A stretch of DNA of 64,000 nucleotides from Faecalibacterium prausnitzii (GCF_003287405.1 NZ_PRLD01000011.1:55808-119807), one strand, 5' to 3'. Counted from the first letter of the stretch, positions 34,930 to 43,938 are shown. Notes: a model not told the origin generated them from the sequence alone. Program-made: numbers and translations.

Positions 34930-36288
34930 ATGGTCATTACCATCGCTGGCGGCGGTAGCACTTTTACCGCCGGTATCGTCAAATCCATCGCCCTGCGCCG
35001 GGAAGAACTGGAAGTGGACGAGATCCGTCTGTTCGACATCAACAAGGAGCGGCAGGACAAGGTTGCCGTTGTGGTGGACTGGGTCCTGCACAAGGAACTG
35101 AATACCGACATCAAGCTGGTGGTCACCACCGATGTGCAGCAGGCTTACACTGACACCTCTTTTGTGTTTGCCCAGATGCGCGTGGGCGGCTACGCCATGC
35201 GGGAGCAGGACGAAAAGATCCCCCTGCGCCACGGCTGCGTGGGACAGGAGACCTGCGGCTGCGGCGGCATGGCCTACGGAATGCGCACCATCTTCCCCAT
35301 GATCAAGCTGATCGACGATGTGGAAAAGTATGCCAAGAAGGACTACTGGATCCTGAACTACTCCAACCCCGCCGCCATCGTATCCGAAGCCTGCCGCAAG
35401 CTGCGCCCGAAGGCACGGATCATCAACATCTGTGATATGCCCATCGCCATCATTGACGTGGTGGCAGCTGCCATGGGCATCCAGAACAAGAAGGAGATCG
35501 TTTACGATTACTTTGGTCTGAACCACTTTGGCTGGTTCACCTCCATCCAGTACCACGGCGAGGATCTGATGCCCAAGCTGCGCGCCTACATCAAGGAGAA
35601 CAAGATCCTTCTGCCGGAAAGCTACCTCAAGGGCATGGGCGCGCTGACCTCTTCCAGCAGCCAGAACCGCCACACCAAGGGCAGCTGGTACTATGTGTGG
35701 AAGGGCGAGTACGAGATCATGGAAAACTTCCCGGAGTACCTGCCCAACACCTACCTGAACTACTATCTGCAGGCCAAGGAGTTCGTGGAGCACTCGGACC
35801 CGAACCACACCCGCGCCAACGAGGTGGAGGAGACCCGCGAAAAGAACCTGTTCGACGGCATCGACCACTACCTCAAGACCGGCGAAGTGGACGCCAACAC
35901 CTTCTATGCCGGCAGCCACGGCGACTGGATCGCAGATCTTTCCGCTGCGCTGAAGAACGACACCAAAGCACGCTTCCTCATCATCACCGAGAACCGCGGC
36001 GCTATCCCCAATATGCCCTATGACGCAATGGTGGAGCTGCCCGCCTACATCGGCAAAAACGGCCCGGAGGTCATTGCCCGGGACAACATCCCGCTGTTCC
36101 AGCAGGGCTTGATGATGCAGCAGCTCAACAGCGAAAAGCTGCTGGTGGAGGGCTGCGTGGAAGGCAGCTACGAGAAGGTGCTGCAGGCCTTCACCCTGAA
36201 CAAGACTGTGCCCAGCATGAACGTTGCCAAGGCCATTCTGGACGATATGATCGAAGCCAACAAGGGCTACTGGCCGGAGCTGCACTGA
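34930..36288 (+). CDS. GH4 6-phospho-alpha-glucosidase
   Basis: NAD- and metal-dependent glycosidase, 452 aa, acting on the 6-phosphoglucosides delivered by the PTS. The N-terminal nucleotide motif is AGGGSTFTAG. CDMP at 168-171 is the alpha-type signature (beta-type enzymes have CN(V/I)P). Metal ligands Cys168 and His199 (GLNHFGW) are present. This matches GlvA/MalA/AglB; the exact symbol is not assigned. RBS AAAAGGAGC is upstream. Last gene of the operon. Confidence 0.93.
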   Translation: MVITIAGGGSTFTAGIVKSIALRREELEVDEIRLFDINKERQDKVAVVVDWVLHKELNTDIKLVVTTDVQQAYTDTSFVFAQMRVGGYAMREQDEKIPLRHGCVGQETCGCGGMAYGMRTIFPMIKLIDDVEKYAKKDYWILNYSNPAAIVSEACRKLRPKARIINICDMPIAIIDVVAAAMGIQNKKEIVYDYFGLNHFGWFTSIQYHGEDLMPKLRAYIKENKILLPESYLKGMGALTSSSSQNRHTKGSWYYVWKGEYEIMENFPEYLPNTYLNYYLQAKEFVEHSDPNHTRANEVEETREKNLFDGIDHYLKTGEVDANTFYAGSHGDWIADLSAALKNDTKARFLIITENRGAIPNMPYDAMVELPAYIGKNGPEVIARDNIPLFQQGLMMQQLNSEKLLVEGCVEGSYEKVLQAFTLNKTVPSMNVAKAILDDMIEANKGYWPELH

Positions 36289-36303
36289 GCAGCCGACCTT
36301 ACA

Positions 36304-36339
36304 GCCGCCGCAGGCATTGCCGCCTGCGGCGGCTTTTTT
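36304..36339 (+). terminator. Terminator of the alpha-glucoside operon
   Basis: GCCGCCGCAGGC (36304-36315) pairs with GCCTGCGGCGGC (36322-36333), then TTTTTT. Confidence 0.95.
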
Positions 36340-36346
36340 GTGTGCA

Positions 36347-36375
36347 TTGACCTTTGCACAGCAAGGGCTTATAAT
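36347..36375 (+). promoter_or_regulatory. gluQ promoter
   Basis: TTGACC (36347-36352), 17-bp spacer, TATAAT (36370-36375), 36 bp before the gene. Confidence 0.88.
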
Positions 36376-36411
36376 GAGAAAAAACCAGTAAAAGCGAAAG
36401 GAAGCACACCC

Positions 36412-37383
36412 ATGCAAAACCAAGTCCCTGTATCCCAAAACCGCCCGGTCACCGGGCGCTTTGCGCCCAGCCCCAGCGGACGGCTGCATCTGGGCAATCT
36501 GGCGTGCAGCCTGCTGGCGTGGCTCAGCGCAAAAAGTCAGGGCGGGCGCATCGTGCTGCGCATCGAGGACCTGGATGCCGAGCGCTGCCCCCGCGTTTAT
36601 GCCGACTTGCTGGAACAGGATCTTGCATGGCTGGGGCTTACATGGGACGAGGGCGGCAGCACCGGCGGCGCACACGCGCCCTATTACCAGAGCGAGTGCG
36701 GGGACATCTATACCCAAAGCTACCGCAAGCTGGAGCAGAGGGGGCTAGTGTACCCATGCTTTTGCTCCCGCTCCCAGCTGCACGCCGCCAGCGCACCCCA
36801 CACCTCGGACGGCAACGTCATCTACCCGGGCACCTGCCGGGGGCTGACGCCGGAGGAAATTGCGGAAAAGCGCAAAAAGAAAGCCCCTGCCTACCGCCTG
36901 ATGGTGCCGGACGAGGCCATCACCTTTACGGACGGCTGCATGGGCATCCACACGGAAAACCTGCTGCGGGATTGCGGCGACTTCTACCTGCGCCGGGCAG
37001 ATGGCGTGTTTGCCTATCAGCTGGCGGTGGTGGTGGACGATGCCCGTATGGGCGTCACCGAGGTGGTGCGGGGGGCAGACCTGCTTTCCTCCACGGCGCG
37101 GCAGCTGTACCTGTACCGGCTGCTGGGCCTGCAGCCGCCCCGCTTTGCCCACTGCCCGCTGCTGCTGGCAGCGGACGGGCGGCGGCTGTCCAAGCGGGAC
37201 GGCGACCAGAGCCTTGAAAATCTGCGGGCAAAATACACCGCCCCGGAGATCATCGGTAAGCTGGCGTATGCCTACGGCTTGCAGCCGGAGCCCGCGCCCC
37301 GCACCCCGGAAAGCCTTGTGCCGGACTTTGCGTGGGCAAAAGTCCCCAAGCAGGATATCTGCCTGCCCGAGGGGCTGTTTTGA
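36412..37383 (+). CDS. gluQ: Glutamyl-Q tRNA(Asp) synthetase
   Basis: GluRS-like enzyme lacking an anticodon-binding domain, which attaches Glu to queuosine 34 of tRNA-Asp; 323 aa. The HIGH-like motif is APSPSGRLHLGNL, the zinc-binding Cys pattern is YPCFCSRSQL...YPGTCRG, and the KMSKS-like motif is RLSKRDG. Length fits GluQ-RS rather than GltX (about 480). RBS AAAGGAAG precedes the ATG. The TGA stop forms the first bases of family III copy C1. Confidence 0.9.
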   Translation: MQNQVPVSQNRPVTGRFAPSPSGRLHLGNLACSLLAWLSAKSQGGRIVLRIEDLDAERCPRVYADLLEQDLAWLGLTWDEGGSTGGAHAPYYQSECGDIYTQSYRKLEQRGLVYPCFCSRSQLHAASAPHTSDGNVIYPGTCRGLTPEEIAEKRKKKAPAYRLMVPDEAITFTDGCMGIHTENLLRDCGDFYLRRADGVFAYQLAVVVDDARMGVTEVVRGADLLSSTARQLYLYRLLGLQPPRFAHCPLLLAADGRRLSKRDGDQSLENLRAKYTAPEIIGKLAYAYGLQPEPAPRTPESLVPDFAWAKVPKQDICLPEGLF

Positions 37384-37494
37384 CGATTTTGAATGGCCGC
37401 CGCGTGCACTTTGGCCATGTTCAGCGGAAAAATTATTATTATAATTTGTGGCTCAGAAACGCCTGCGGGCGTTTCTGAGCCACTTTTTCAGCGT
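37381..37494 (+). repeat. Family III structured repeat, copy C1 (3' end of gluQ)
   Basis: It begins TGACGATTTTGAATGGCC at the gluQ stop. ATGGCC pairs with GGCCAT; GCGG (CAGCGG) can pair with CCGC in the loop. The terminal hairpin pairs GTGGCTCAGAAACGCC (37448-37463) with GGCGTTTCTGAGCCAC (37468-37483) around TGCG, then TTTTTCA. It looks like an intrinsic terminator with a structured upstream module. Confidence 0.85.
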
Positions 37495-37599
37495 GAAAAA
37501 AGGCTTCCAAAAAGTCCGCAGACTTTTTGGAAGCCAAAATAAAAACGATAATTCCGCTGATTATGCCCAGAGCAGCGCGGAGGGCATTTCAAATCGTCC
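37488..37599 (-). repeat. Family III structured repeat, copy C2 (3' end of PAP2 gene)
   Basis: Opposite orientation to C1, sharing its tail (TTTTTCAGCGTGAAAAAA). The hairpin pairs GGCTTCCAAAAAGTC (37502-37516) with GACTTTTTGGAAGCC (37521-37535) around a TGCG loop on the minus strand. The second helix is ATGCCC with GGGCAT, a sequence different from C1 but still paired. It ends 22 nt from the PAP2 stop. Confidence 0.85.
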
Positions 37600-37620
37600 C
37601 ACGCTGCCGAAAAAAGAGTT

Positions 37621-38277
37621 TTATGCTCTCCGCACCTGGGGCAGCTGGCTGCGCTCGGCGGCGGTAAAGGCACTGTCCAGCACCAGTGCCAGCAGCGCAC
37701 CCAAGGCTACGTCAATGCAGCTGTGCTGCTTGAGCAGCACGGTGGAGCAGACGATGGAAATGCACAGCACAGCGGCTGCGGGACGCATCCAGCGGCGGCG
37801 CGGTGCATCAAAAATGCGGCTGCGGTAGTACGCCAGCAGCAGCGTTACCGAGTTGAACACATGGATGGAAGGGCAGACGTTGGTGGCGGTGTCGGTGCGG
37901 TACAAAAAGCGCACCACCCGCGCAAAGATATCGCTGCCCGGCACCCAGTAGGGGCGCAGGTCCAGCGCTGTGGGCAGCACCGCGTAGCAGGCCAGTGCAA
38001 TGGTCATGCCGGAGAACAGCGGCAGGCACAGCCGCCAGAAGTCCTCACGCGGGGCTTTCCACAGCAGATAGAACAGGGTGAAGGGGATCCATACGAACCA
38101 TGCAAAGTAGGGGATCACCGCATATTTGCAGAAAGGGATCAGATCGTCCAGACAGCAGTGCACCAGAATGCTGCGCAGGGGGACGTTTGACTCCAGATAG
38201 TGAAAGACGGAAAGATAAAATATAGAATACAGCGCCATGAACCCGACCGGGTGGCGCGCAAGCCAGCTGCGTTTCAT
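37621..38277 (-). CDS. PAP2-superfamily membrane phosphatase
   Basis: A 218-aa protein with about six transmembrane helices. The active-site motifs are CPSIHVFNSV (SxH) and STVLLKQHSCIDV (SxxxxxxHxxxD). This form, with soluble loops facing outward, is seen in the PAP2-3/inositolphosphotransferase-like group, so the substrate is likely a lipid phosphate. RBS AGGAGG lies upstream of the ATG at 38277. Convergent with gluQ. Confidence 0.82.
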   Translation of the reverse strand: MKRSWLARHPVGFMALYSIFYLSVFHYLESNVPLRSILVHCCLDDLIPFCKYAVIPYFAWFVWIPFTLFYLLWKAPREDFWRLCLPLFSGMTIALACYAVLPTALDLRPYWVPGSDIFARVVRFLYRTDTATNVCPSIHVFNSVTLLLAYYRSRIFDAPRRRWMRPAAAVLCISIVCSTVLLKQHSCIDVALGALLALVLDSAFTAAERSQLPQVRRA

Positions 38278-38324
38278 AGAATAGCCTCCTTTTGCAGAAG
38301 AGCAGAACTCGATAGCATTGAGAA

Positions 38325-38353
38325 ATTATACGCCCGAACGATGAAGATTGCAA
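38325..38353 (-). promoter_or_regulatory. Promoter of the PAP2 gene
   Basis: Minus-strand TTGCAA (38348-38353), 17-bp spacer, TATAAT (38325-38330). Confidence 0.85.
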
Positions 38354-38475
38354 GAACGAAAGGTGAAAACTTTGTCAAGCGCTGAAAAAATAATTTGTGG
38401 AACTTGTAAAAAATACCATCGCTCTTCTGCTGATAATACGAATCAGAGCGGCGGTTTCCTGCAAAAAAGAAAAAA

Positions 38476-39834
38476 TCAGATCACACTCTGCTCCAGCCAG
38501 CTGCCGCGGCGGAAGCGCAGATAGAAGCACAGCGAGCGGAACACCCAGTCCAGATACATCCCCATCCAGATGCTCAGCAGCCCGCCGCCGAAGCACAGCA
38601 CGGCCAGATAGCAGAAGCCCACCCGGAACGTCCACATGGACACGATGCTCACGGTCATGGTAAACCGGGCATCACCGGCGGCGCGCAGGATGTTGGGCAG
38701 GGTAAAGCTGGACGGCCACACGAACAGGGAAACGATGTTGAACCACACCATGATGTCCAGCGCCATGGTCTGCGCTTCCGGCGAGAGGTTGAACAGGGAC
38801 ACCGCGAACCGGTTGGCGAAGAAGAAGGCCGACAGGTTCATCACCCACGCACCGCAGTAGGCGGTCAGCATCAGGCGGCGGGAGTAGTACACCGCCTGTT
38901 CCTTTTCGCCTGCGCCCAGACACTGGCCTACCACGGTCAGGGCAGCCATGCCCACGGCGTTGGCGGGGATGTTCAAAAAGGTGGTGGTGGTATTTGCCAC
39001 CGCATTTGCGGCAATGGCTGCCGTGCCAAGGGTGGAGGTCAGGCTGGAGACCGACAGCTTGCCGATCTGGAACATCCCGTTCTCGATGCCGGCAGGGATG
39101 CCTACCCGCAGGATGCGCCGGATCAGCCCGCCGTTCGGAGCCATCGCCCGCAGGCTGTCCACCCGCAGCGCGCAGTCCGGCTTTTGCAGCAGATACAGCA
39201 CCACCGCGCAGGCAATGGCGCGGGACACAAGGCTGGCAAGCGCCGCGCCCATGACCCCCATGCCGAAGCCGTAGATCAGCACCGCGTTGCCGCCGATGTT
39301 CACCACGTTCATCACCAGACTGGACAGCATACTGATCTTGCTGTTGCCCTGCGCCCGGAACAGCGCCGCACCGGCGTTGTACAGGCCGATGAAGGGGTAG
39401 CTCAGCGCCGAAAGTAGAAAATAGGTCTCGGCGTAGTGCATCACGTCCGCATCAATGGAGCCGAAGATGCCCCGCAGGATGGCGTGCCGCCCGCCGATGA
39501 CCACCGCCGCCACCAGCACACTGAAACTGGACAGCACGAATAAGATCTGCGCAGCCGCCGCCTTGGCGTTTTTTGGCTCCTGATGGCCGATGTACTGGCT
39601 GGTGACCACCGCACCGCCGGTGGCCAGTGCGCTCATGATCTGGATCATCAGGGTGTTGAAGCTGTCCACAAGGCTCACGCCGGACACAGCGGCTTCGCCC
39701 ACAGAGGATACCATCAGGGTATCTGCCAGACCAATGGTCACGCTGAGCGCCTGCTCCGCGATCAGCGGCAGCAGCAGCGCCACCAGCGCCTGCCGTGGAA
39801 ACAGGGGAGTGGATGTGAATTTGGACGATTTCAT
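38476..39834 (-). CDS. MATE-family efflux transporter (1)
   Basis: A 452-aa multidrug/toxin exporter with 12 hydrophobic helices in two homologous halves (PLIAEQALSVTIGLADTLMVS and VGIPAGIENGMFQIGKLSVSSL). The start at 39834 follows GGAGG; the reading frame extends 28 codons upstream without support. Typical MATE length. The substrate cannot be inferred. It is not in an obvious operon with the neighbouring secreted protein, which ends 97 bp beyond its own start region. Confidence 0.9.
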   Translation of the reverse strand: MKSSKFTSTPLFPRQALVALLLPLIAEQALSVTIGLADTLMVSSVGEAAVSGVSLVDSFNTLMIQIMSALATGGAVVTSQYIGHQEPKNAKAAAAQILFVLSSFSVLVAAVVIGGRHAILRGIFGSIDADVMHYAETYFLLSALSYPFIGLYNAGAALFRAQGNSKISMLSSLVMNVVNIGGNAVLIYGFGMGVMGAALASLVSRAIACAVVLYLLQKPDCALRVDSLRAMAPNGGLIRRILRVGIPAGIENGMFQIGKLSVSSLTSTLGTAAIAANAVANTTTTFLNIPANAVGMAALTVVGQCLGAGEKEQAVYYSRRLMLTAYCGAWVMNLSAFFFANRFAVSLFNLSPEAQTMALDIMVWFNIVSLFVWPSSFTLPNILRAAGDARFTMTVSIVSMWTFRVGFCYLAVLCFGGGLLSIWMGMYLDWVFRSLCFYLRFRRGSWLEQSVI

Positions 39835-39930
39835 GCTGTCCTCCGTTGCAAATAACAAAAAAGCTCGAATACCCCTATCATACAGCGGATGCGGTCGAAA
39901 TGCAAGTGATGTATACAAGAATTTCCCTGC

Positions 39931-40713
39931 TCAGGCAAATTCTTTGCTGGGCACGGCAGGGTAGCCGTAGTAAACAACGTAGTCAAAGGGCACTGCCGGG
40001 TCAGCATTCCACTTGCCGGTGCAGCTGCGCACACTGGCGGCAAGGCTTGCCGGGGTAGGCGGGGTGCCGGGGTCTACCTTGTCGGTGCACACGGTGTTCC
40101 ACACCGCCGCGCCAAAGGCGGCGCAGTTGTGCCATGCCGACCACTTGTCCGCCTTGGCAAGGGCGGCGTTCACAGCTGCCAGCTGCTCCGCGTTCATGGA
40201 CAGCTGCAGACAGGTCAGGTTGACATAAAAATCCGGGAGATAGTGCGTATTATAGCTTTCGACGTTGTACCACAGCCCGGCGTGCTCCCGGTTGTTGCCC
40301 CGGGTGCCCATGGTAATGCTGGTGCCCGGCGCAATGGAAAGCCCGCCCACCGCAAGGTCGGCGTCAGTGTTGTTGGTCACCGCAAGAAACACATGACCGT
40401 CAATGTTGACGGGCGTATCCTTTTCCACATAGGTGGTGTAGAGCCGCAGCACCGCCACGGCATCCTCGGCAGGGGCGGTACCGGCGGCGTCTGCCGGGGT
40501 CTGCACCGCGCAGGGGGCAAAGCGGTAGGCTGTGCCGTGCTGGGCAAGGAAGGCGTAGGCGTTCCACAGCGAGGTCTCGGTGCCGGTGCGGGCGGTCAGG
40601 GTGCGGGGCTCCTTGGCTGTGGGCTGGGCAGCGGGCGCATCCTCGGCATAGGCGGTAAGGCTTATGCACAGCGCAAGGCCGAGGACAAGCAGCAGGCGGG
40701 AAAGCTTTTTCAT
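39931..40713 (-). CDS. Secreted protein of unknown function with HNC motif
   Basis: A 260-aa protein with a cleavable signal peptide (MKKLSRLLLVLGLALCISLTAYA-ED). The mature part has a beta-rich middle (VNIDGHVFLAVTNNTDADLAVGGLSIAPGTSITMG) and KWSAWHNCAAFGAAVWNTVC near 200. His, Asn and Cys in that order resemble permuted NlpC/papain-like active sites, but this is a weak resemblance. RBS GGAGG precedes the start. Probably exported, enzyme activity unproven. Confidence 0.7.
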   Translation of the reverse strand: MKKLSRLLLVLGLALCISLTAYAEDAPAAQPTAKEPRTLTARTGTETSLWNAYAFLAQHGTAYRFAPCAVQTPADAAGTAPAEDAVAVLRLYTTYVEKDTPVNIDGHVFLAVTNNTDADLAVGGLSIAPGTSITMGTRGNNREHAGLWYNVESYNTHYLPDFYVNLTCLQLSMNAEQLAAVNAALAKADKWSAWHNCAAFGAAVWNTVCTDKVDPGTPPTPASLAASVRSCTGKWNADPAVPFDYVVYYGYPAVPSKEFA

Positions 40714-40790
40714 GGGGGATTCCTCCGTATCAGCAATATTTTCTATAAGCTTAAAGCATTCTGTCGGTCAGGTCAAGCCGTTTGTTGCCC

Positions 40791-40819
40791 TTTACCCCCG
40801 GACGCAGTTGTGTTAAAAT
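40791..40819 (+). promoter_or_regulatory. Promoter of the pyrophosphatase gene
   Basis: TTTACC (40791-40796), 17-bp spacer, TAAAAT (40814-40819) with upstream TGT. Confidence 0.75.
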
Positions 40820-40915
40820 AAGGTTGCAGCCCGCCCCGCTGTGCAGGAGAGGGACGCTGCCTTGGTAAATGATAAGATATATGATAAGAAGGTAAGACCC
40901 ATAAGGGGGTAAACT

Positions 40916-42571
40916 ATGCAGCAAACTGCGCACAAGGTCGTTGTCATCGGGCACCGCAACCCGGACACCGACTCCATCTGCTCTGCCATTGCCTATGCAG
41001 AGCTGAAAAACAAGACCAGTGATCTGGTCTGCGAAGCCCGGCGTGCGGGCAAGATGAATCAGGAAACAGAATTCGTGCTGAAAAAGTTCGGGGTCACGCC
41101 GCCCCGGATGTGCACCGATGTCAACCCTAAAATTCGGGACGTGGATTACCGGCAGGTGCCCGGCATCTCTGGCTCCACCAGCCTGCGCAAGGCGTGGGAG
41201 ATCATGCGCGACCAGAAGATCGATACCCTCCCCGTGACCAGCGAGGAGGACGAACTGCAGGGCGTCATCACGGTGAAGGATATCGCCACCGCCAACATGG
41301 ACCTGTTCGACACCGGCATCCTTGCCAAGAGCCGCACCAGCTACCGCAATATTCTGGAAACACTGGGCGCTACCATGGTGGTGGGCAGCGAGGACGCAGT
41401 GTGCACCACCGGTCACATCCGCATTGGCACCGCCACCCCGGAAATGCTGGAAAGCAGCATGGAAAAGGGCGATATCGTCATCCTGACCAACCGCTACGAA
41501 AGCCAGCTCTGCGCCATCGAGAAGGAAGCTTCTCTCATCATCATCTGCAACGGCGCAAAGGTAGGCCGCACCATCCAGCATATCGCCGCCGAGACCGGCG
41601 TAGCCATCATGAGCGCCCCCTGCGATACCTATGCGGCGGCAAAGCTCATCAGTCAGTGTGCACCCATCTCCTATTACATGACCCGGGACAATATCATTAA
41701 ATTCACCCTCGTCAGCCCGGTGGCAGACGTCACCCGCGTGATGGCAAAGGTGCGCCACCGGTATTTCCCCATTCTGGACGCAGACGGTAAGTACTGCGGC
41801 ATGATCAGCCGCCGCAACATCATCAACCTGCGCAAGCGCCGCATCATTCTGGTGGACCACAACGAAGCCACACAGGCGGTGGAGGGCTTTGATCAGGCCG
41901 AGATCCTGGAGATCATCGACCACCACCGCATCGGCAGTCTGGAGACCAGCGGCCCGGTGTACTTCCGCAACCAGCCGGTGGGCTGCACCGCCACCATCGT
42001 CACCCAGATGTACGATGAAAACGGCGTGACCATCCCGCAAAAGACAGCCGGTCTGCTGCTGGCCGCCATCCTGTCGGATACGCTGGTATTCCGCAGCCCC
42101 ACCTGCACCCCCATCGACGTGAACGCCGCCAACCGTCTGGCGAAAATTGCCGGGGTGGACATCAACGAGTTTGCCAACGAAATGTTTGAAGCCGGCGAAA
42201 AGCTGGACGGCAAGACCGCCGAAGAGGTCTTTTTGCAGGACTTCAAGGTGTTCATGTGCGGCGATATCCGCTTTGGCGTGGCGCAGGGCAGCTATATGAC
42301 CCGCAAGAACCTGACCGCCGCCGAGGCGCTGCTGAAGCCGTATCTCGAGGAAGCACGCAACAAGCAGAACGTGGAAGATATCTATATGCTGCTGACCGAC
42401 GTGCCCAAGGAGGAGAGCGTGGTCATCTGCAACGGACGCTATGCCGCCGAGGTGCTGTCCGACGGCTTTGACACCCAGCCCGCCGCCGATGCCAGCTGGA
42501 CGCTGCCGGGCGTGGTGAGCCGCAAAAAGCAGTTTATCCCCGCTCTGATGACCGCTTATCAGGAGCTTTGA
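40916..42571 (+). CDS. Manganese-dependent inorganic pyrophosphatase with CBS and DRTGG domains
   Basis: Family II (DHH/DHHA2) PPase of 551 aa, longer than the simple 310-aa type. The N-terminal DHH part is GHRNPDTDSICSAIAYA. A CBS domain (about 75-130), a DRTGG-like region (about 130-250) and a second CBS domain (about 255-305) follow. The rest of the catalytic domain has VDHNE and IDHHRIG, with SRKKQFIP at the C-terminus. CBS domains in this class give adenine-nucleotide regulation. RBS GGGGG precedes ATG 40916. Confidence 0.94.
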   Translation: MQQTAHKVVVIGHRNPDTDSICSAIAYAELKNKTSDLVCEARRAGKMNQETEFVLKKFGVTPPRMCTDVNPKIRDVDYRQVPGISGSTSLRKAWEIMRDQKIDTLPVTSEEDELQGVITVKDIATANMDLFDTGILAKSRTSYRNILETLGATMVVGSEDAVCTTGHIRIGTATPEMLESSMEKGDIVILTNRYESQLCAIEKEASLIIICNGAKVGRTIQHIAAETGVAIMSAPCDTYAAAKLISQCAPISYYMTRDNIIKFTLVSPVADVTRVMAKVRHRYFPILDADGKYCGMISRRNIINLRKRRIILVDHNEATQAVEGFDQAEILEIIDHHRIGSLETSGPVYFRNQPVGCTATIVTQMYDENGVTIPQKTAGLLLAAILSDTLVFRSPTCTPIDVNAANRLAKIAGVDINEFANEMFEAGEKLDGKTAEEVFLQDFKVFMCGDIRFGVAQGSYMTRKNLTAAEALLKPYLEEARNKQNVEDIYMLLTDVPKEESVVICNGRYAAEVLSDGFDTQPAADASWTLPGVVSRKKQFIPALMTAYQEL

Positions 42572-42586
42572 GGGAAAGGAAAGCTT

Positions 42587-42778
42587 CCTCGCCCTCTCAG
42601 TCTCGCTTTGCTCGACAGATTCCCCTTTTTGTCGCTTACGCAACATCTTCCCCCGGTGCGGGGGAAGTCTTTCCTCAAAGGGGGAGCCCTTGGCAAAACA
42701 GCAAACGTTGCATGGACTGCCAAAGCCTCTCACTCTGGGAGAGGTGGCATTGCGGAGCAATGACGGAGAGGGCGAGCC
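42587..42778. repeat. Family I intergenic repeat, copy 6
   Basis: GCCCTCTCAG at the left and GGAGAGGGC at the right. Internal hairpins include CCCCCGGTGCGGGGG, GGCATTGCGGAGCAATGAC and CTCTCACTCTGGGAGAG. It ends only 20 bp from the acylphosphatase start, so the element supplies the gene's leader. Confidence 0.83.
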
Positions 42779-42797
42779 CGGTAAAGGTTTAAATGCT

Positions 42798-43124
42798 ATG
42801 TTCAACTTTTCAAACAAAAAGGACCGCACCCCGCCCGTTCTGCCGGAAGGCACAGTGCGGCGGCGCTACACCATCACCGGACAGGTGCAGGGAGTGGGCT
42901 TCCGCTACCGGGCGCGGTACGCCGCGCAGACCCTTGACCTGACCGGCTGGGCGCAGAACGAGGATGACGGCAGCGTGACGATGGAAGTGCAGGGCGACCC
43001 GGACAAGTTCATCACCCTGTTCGCCATGATCCAGAAAAGCGACTATATCCAGATCACCGGCATCCGACAAAAGGACATCCCGCCCGACCCGTGGGAGCGC
43101 GGGTTCTCGGTAAAGGGGTATTAA
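42798..43124 (+). CDS. acyP: Acylphosphatase
   Basis: Small hydrolase of acyl phosphates, 108 aa. The core GQVQGVGFRYRARYAAQ holds the conserved Arg, and LDLTGWAQNEDDGSVTMEVQGD the conserved Asn. An N-terminal extension of about 28 residues (MFNFSNKKDRT...) precedes the usual 80-aa domain. The start is ATG 42798 with GGTAAAGG upstream; the frame is open over the family I repeat before it. Family III copy D follows five bases after the stop. Confidence 0.92.
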   Translation: MFNFSNKKDRTPPVLPEGTVRRRYTITGQVQGVGFRYRARYAAQTLDLTGWAQNEDDGSVTMEVQGDPDKFITLFAMIQKSDYIQITGIRQKDIPPDPWERGFSVKGY

Positions 43125-43128
43125 AAAA

Positions 43129-43240
43129 GACGATTTGAAATGCGCGCCGCGTGTGCTGTGCGCATAAGCAGCGGAAAAATTATTCTAAATTTGCAATGCC
43201 GGAAGATCTATGGATCTTCCGGCATTGCCTTTTCACGGGG
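43129..43240 (+). repeat. Family III structured repeat, copy D (3' of acyP)
   Basis: GACGATTTGAAATGCGCGCC begins five bases after the acyP stop. ATGCGC pairs with GCGCAT; CAGCGG with CCGC. The terminal hairpin pairs GCAATGCCGGAAGATC (43193-43208) with GATCTTCCGGCATTGC (43213-43228) around TATG, then CTTTTCACGGG. Confidence 0.88.
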
Positions 43241-43280
43241 AGGGGCGACCAAAGGGCGTGACTGAGCGGGTGCAAGGCGC

Positions 43281-43312
43281 AAAAAGCCCCGGAGGGCGAT
43301 TGCTCTCCGGGG
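43281..43312 (-). terminator. Terminator of the 43329-43853 lipoprotein gene
   Basis: Minus strand: CCCCGGAGAGC and GCCCTCCGGGG form the hairpin, followed by TTTTT. Confidence 0.85.
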
Positions 43313-43328
43313 AAAGATGTTGATATTA

Positions 43329-43853
43329 TCAGGTCTTGGGGTAGTTGAGGTTCTTGACCTGAATTGCGATTGCAGCATAGCTGCCCTTTTCATTGGTTCT
43401 GACAACGACAGCAGCCTTTGCCCACTCGGTGTCGAGCTTCACGTTGCTGTTAGTAGCATCGATTTTGCCAAGCTTCTCAGTAATCAAATTGACAAAGCCG
43501 GCCACGAGACCTGCAGTCTTATAGTCTGCCGACAGGGTAACAGTCACATACTGCTCTGCAGGATTGACGCCCTTGACATCAAAATCAACAAGGAGAATGC
43601 CAAATGCACTGGTTTCAGCCTTGATTCGAGCATCCAGCAGTTCTGCAGTTTCTTTGTAGAGCTTGCTGTCATTCTTGACCTTGCCATCGTTATCGCACAG
43701 CTTTACAGCTTCGGCCTTTGTACCGAGCTGCTTCCGGATCGCTTCTTCCTTCTGTGTGTCTGCGCTGCCGCCACCGCCGGAACAGGCAGTAAACATCAGC
43801 ATGGCCATTGCGCCTGCAAGCAGCAGAGCGACGATCTTTGAAAGTTTCTTCAT
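43329..43853 (-). CDS. Lipoprotein of unknown function (2)
   Basis: A 174-aa lipoprotein. The signal peptide MKKLSKIVALLLAGAMAMLM ends in lipobox FTAC-SGGGG. The mature part is a small alpha/beta domain (LLDARIKAETSAFGILLVDFDVKGVNPAEQYVTVTLSADYKT). Codon use looks less GC-rich than in the neighbours. No domain is recognised. The gene has its own promoter (43939-43968) and terminator. Confidence 0.8.
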   Translation of the reverse strand: MKKLSKIVALLLAGAMAMLMFTACSGGGGSADTQKEEAIRKQLGTKAEAVKLCDNDGKVKNDSKLYKETAELLDARIKAETSAFGILLVDFDVKGVNPAEQYVTVTLSADYKTAGLVAGFVNLITEKLGKIDATNSNVKLDTEWAKAAVVVRTNEKGSYAAIAIQVKNLNYPKT

Positions 43854-43938
43854 AAGGGTATCCCTCCAATCAGCTTTTTGTGGTTATGTTTCTTTTTTCG
43901 GAAAGACTTTGCGTAACCGTTGTCGTCTTTCTGCCCTG

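Noticed and set aside
33352..36717. A 1121-residue open frame on the minus strand opposite the PTS and GH4 genes
   Set aside because: It mirrors the codon pattern of the real plus-strand genes and has no family motifs; the GC-rich third codon positions keep the opposite frame open.
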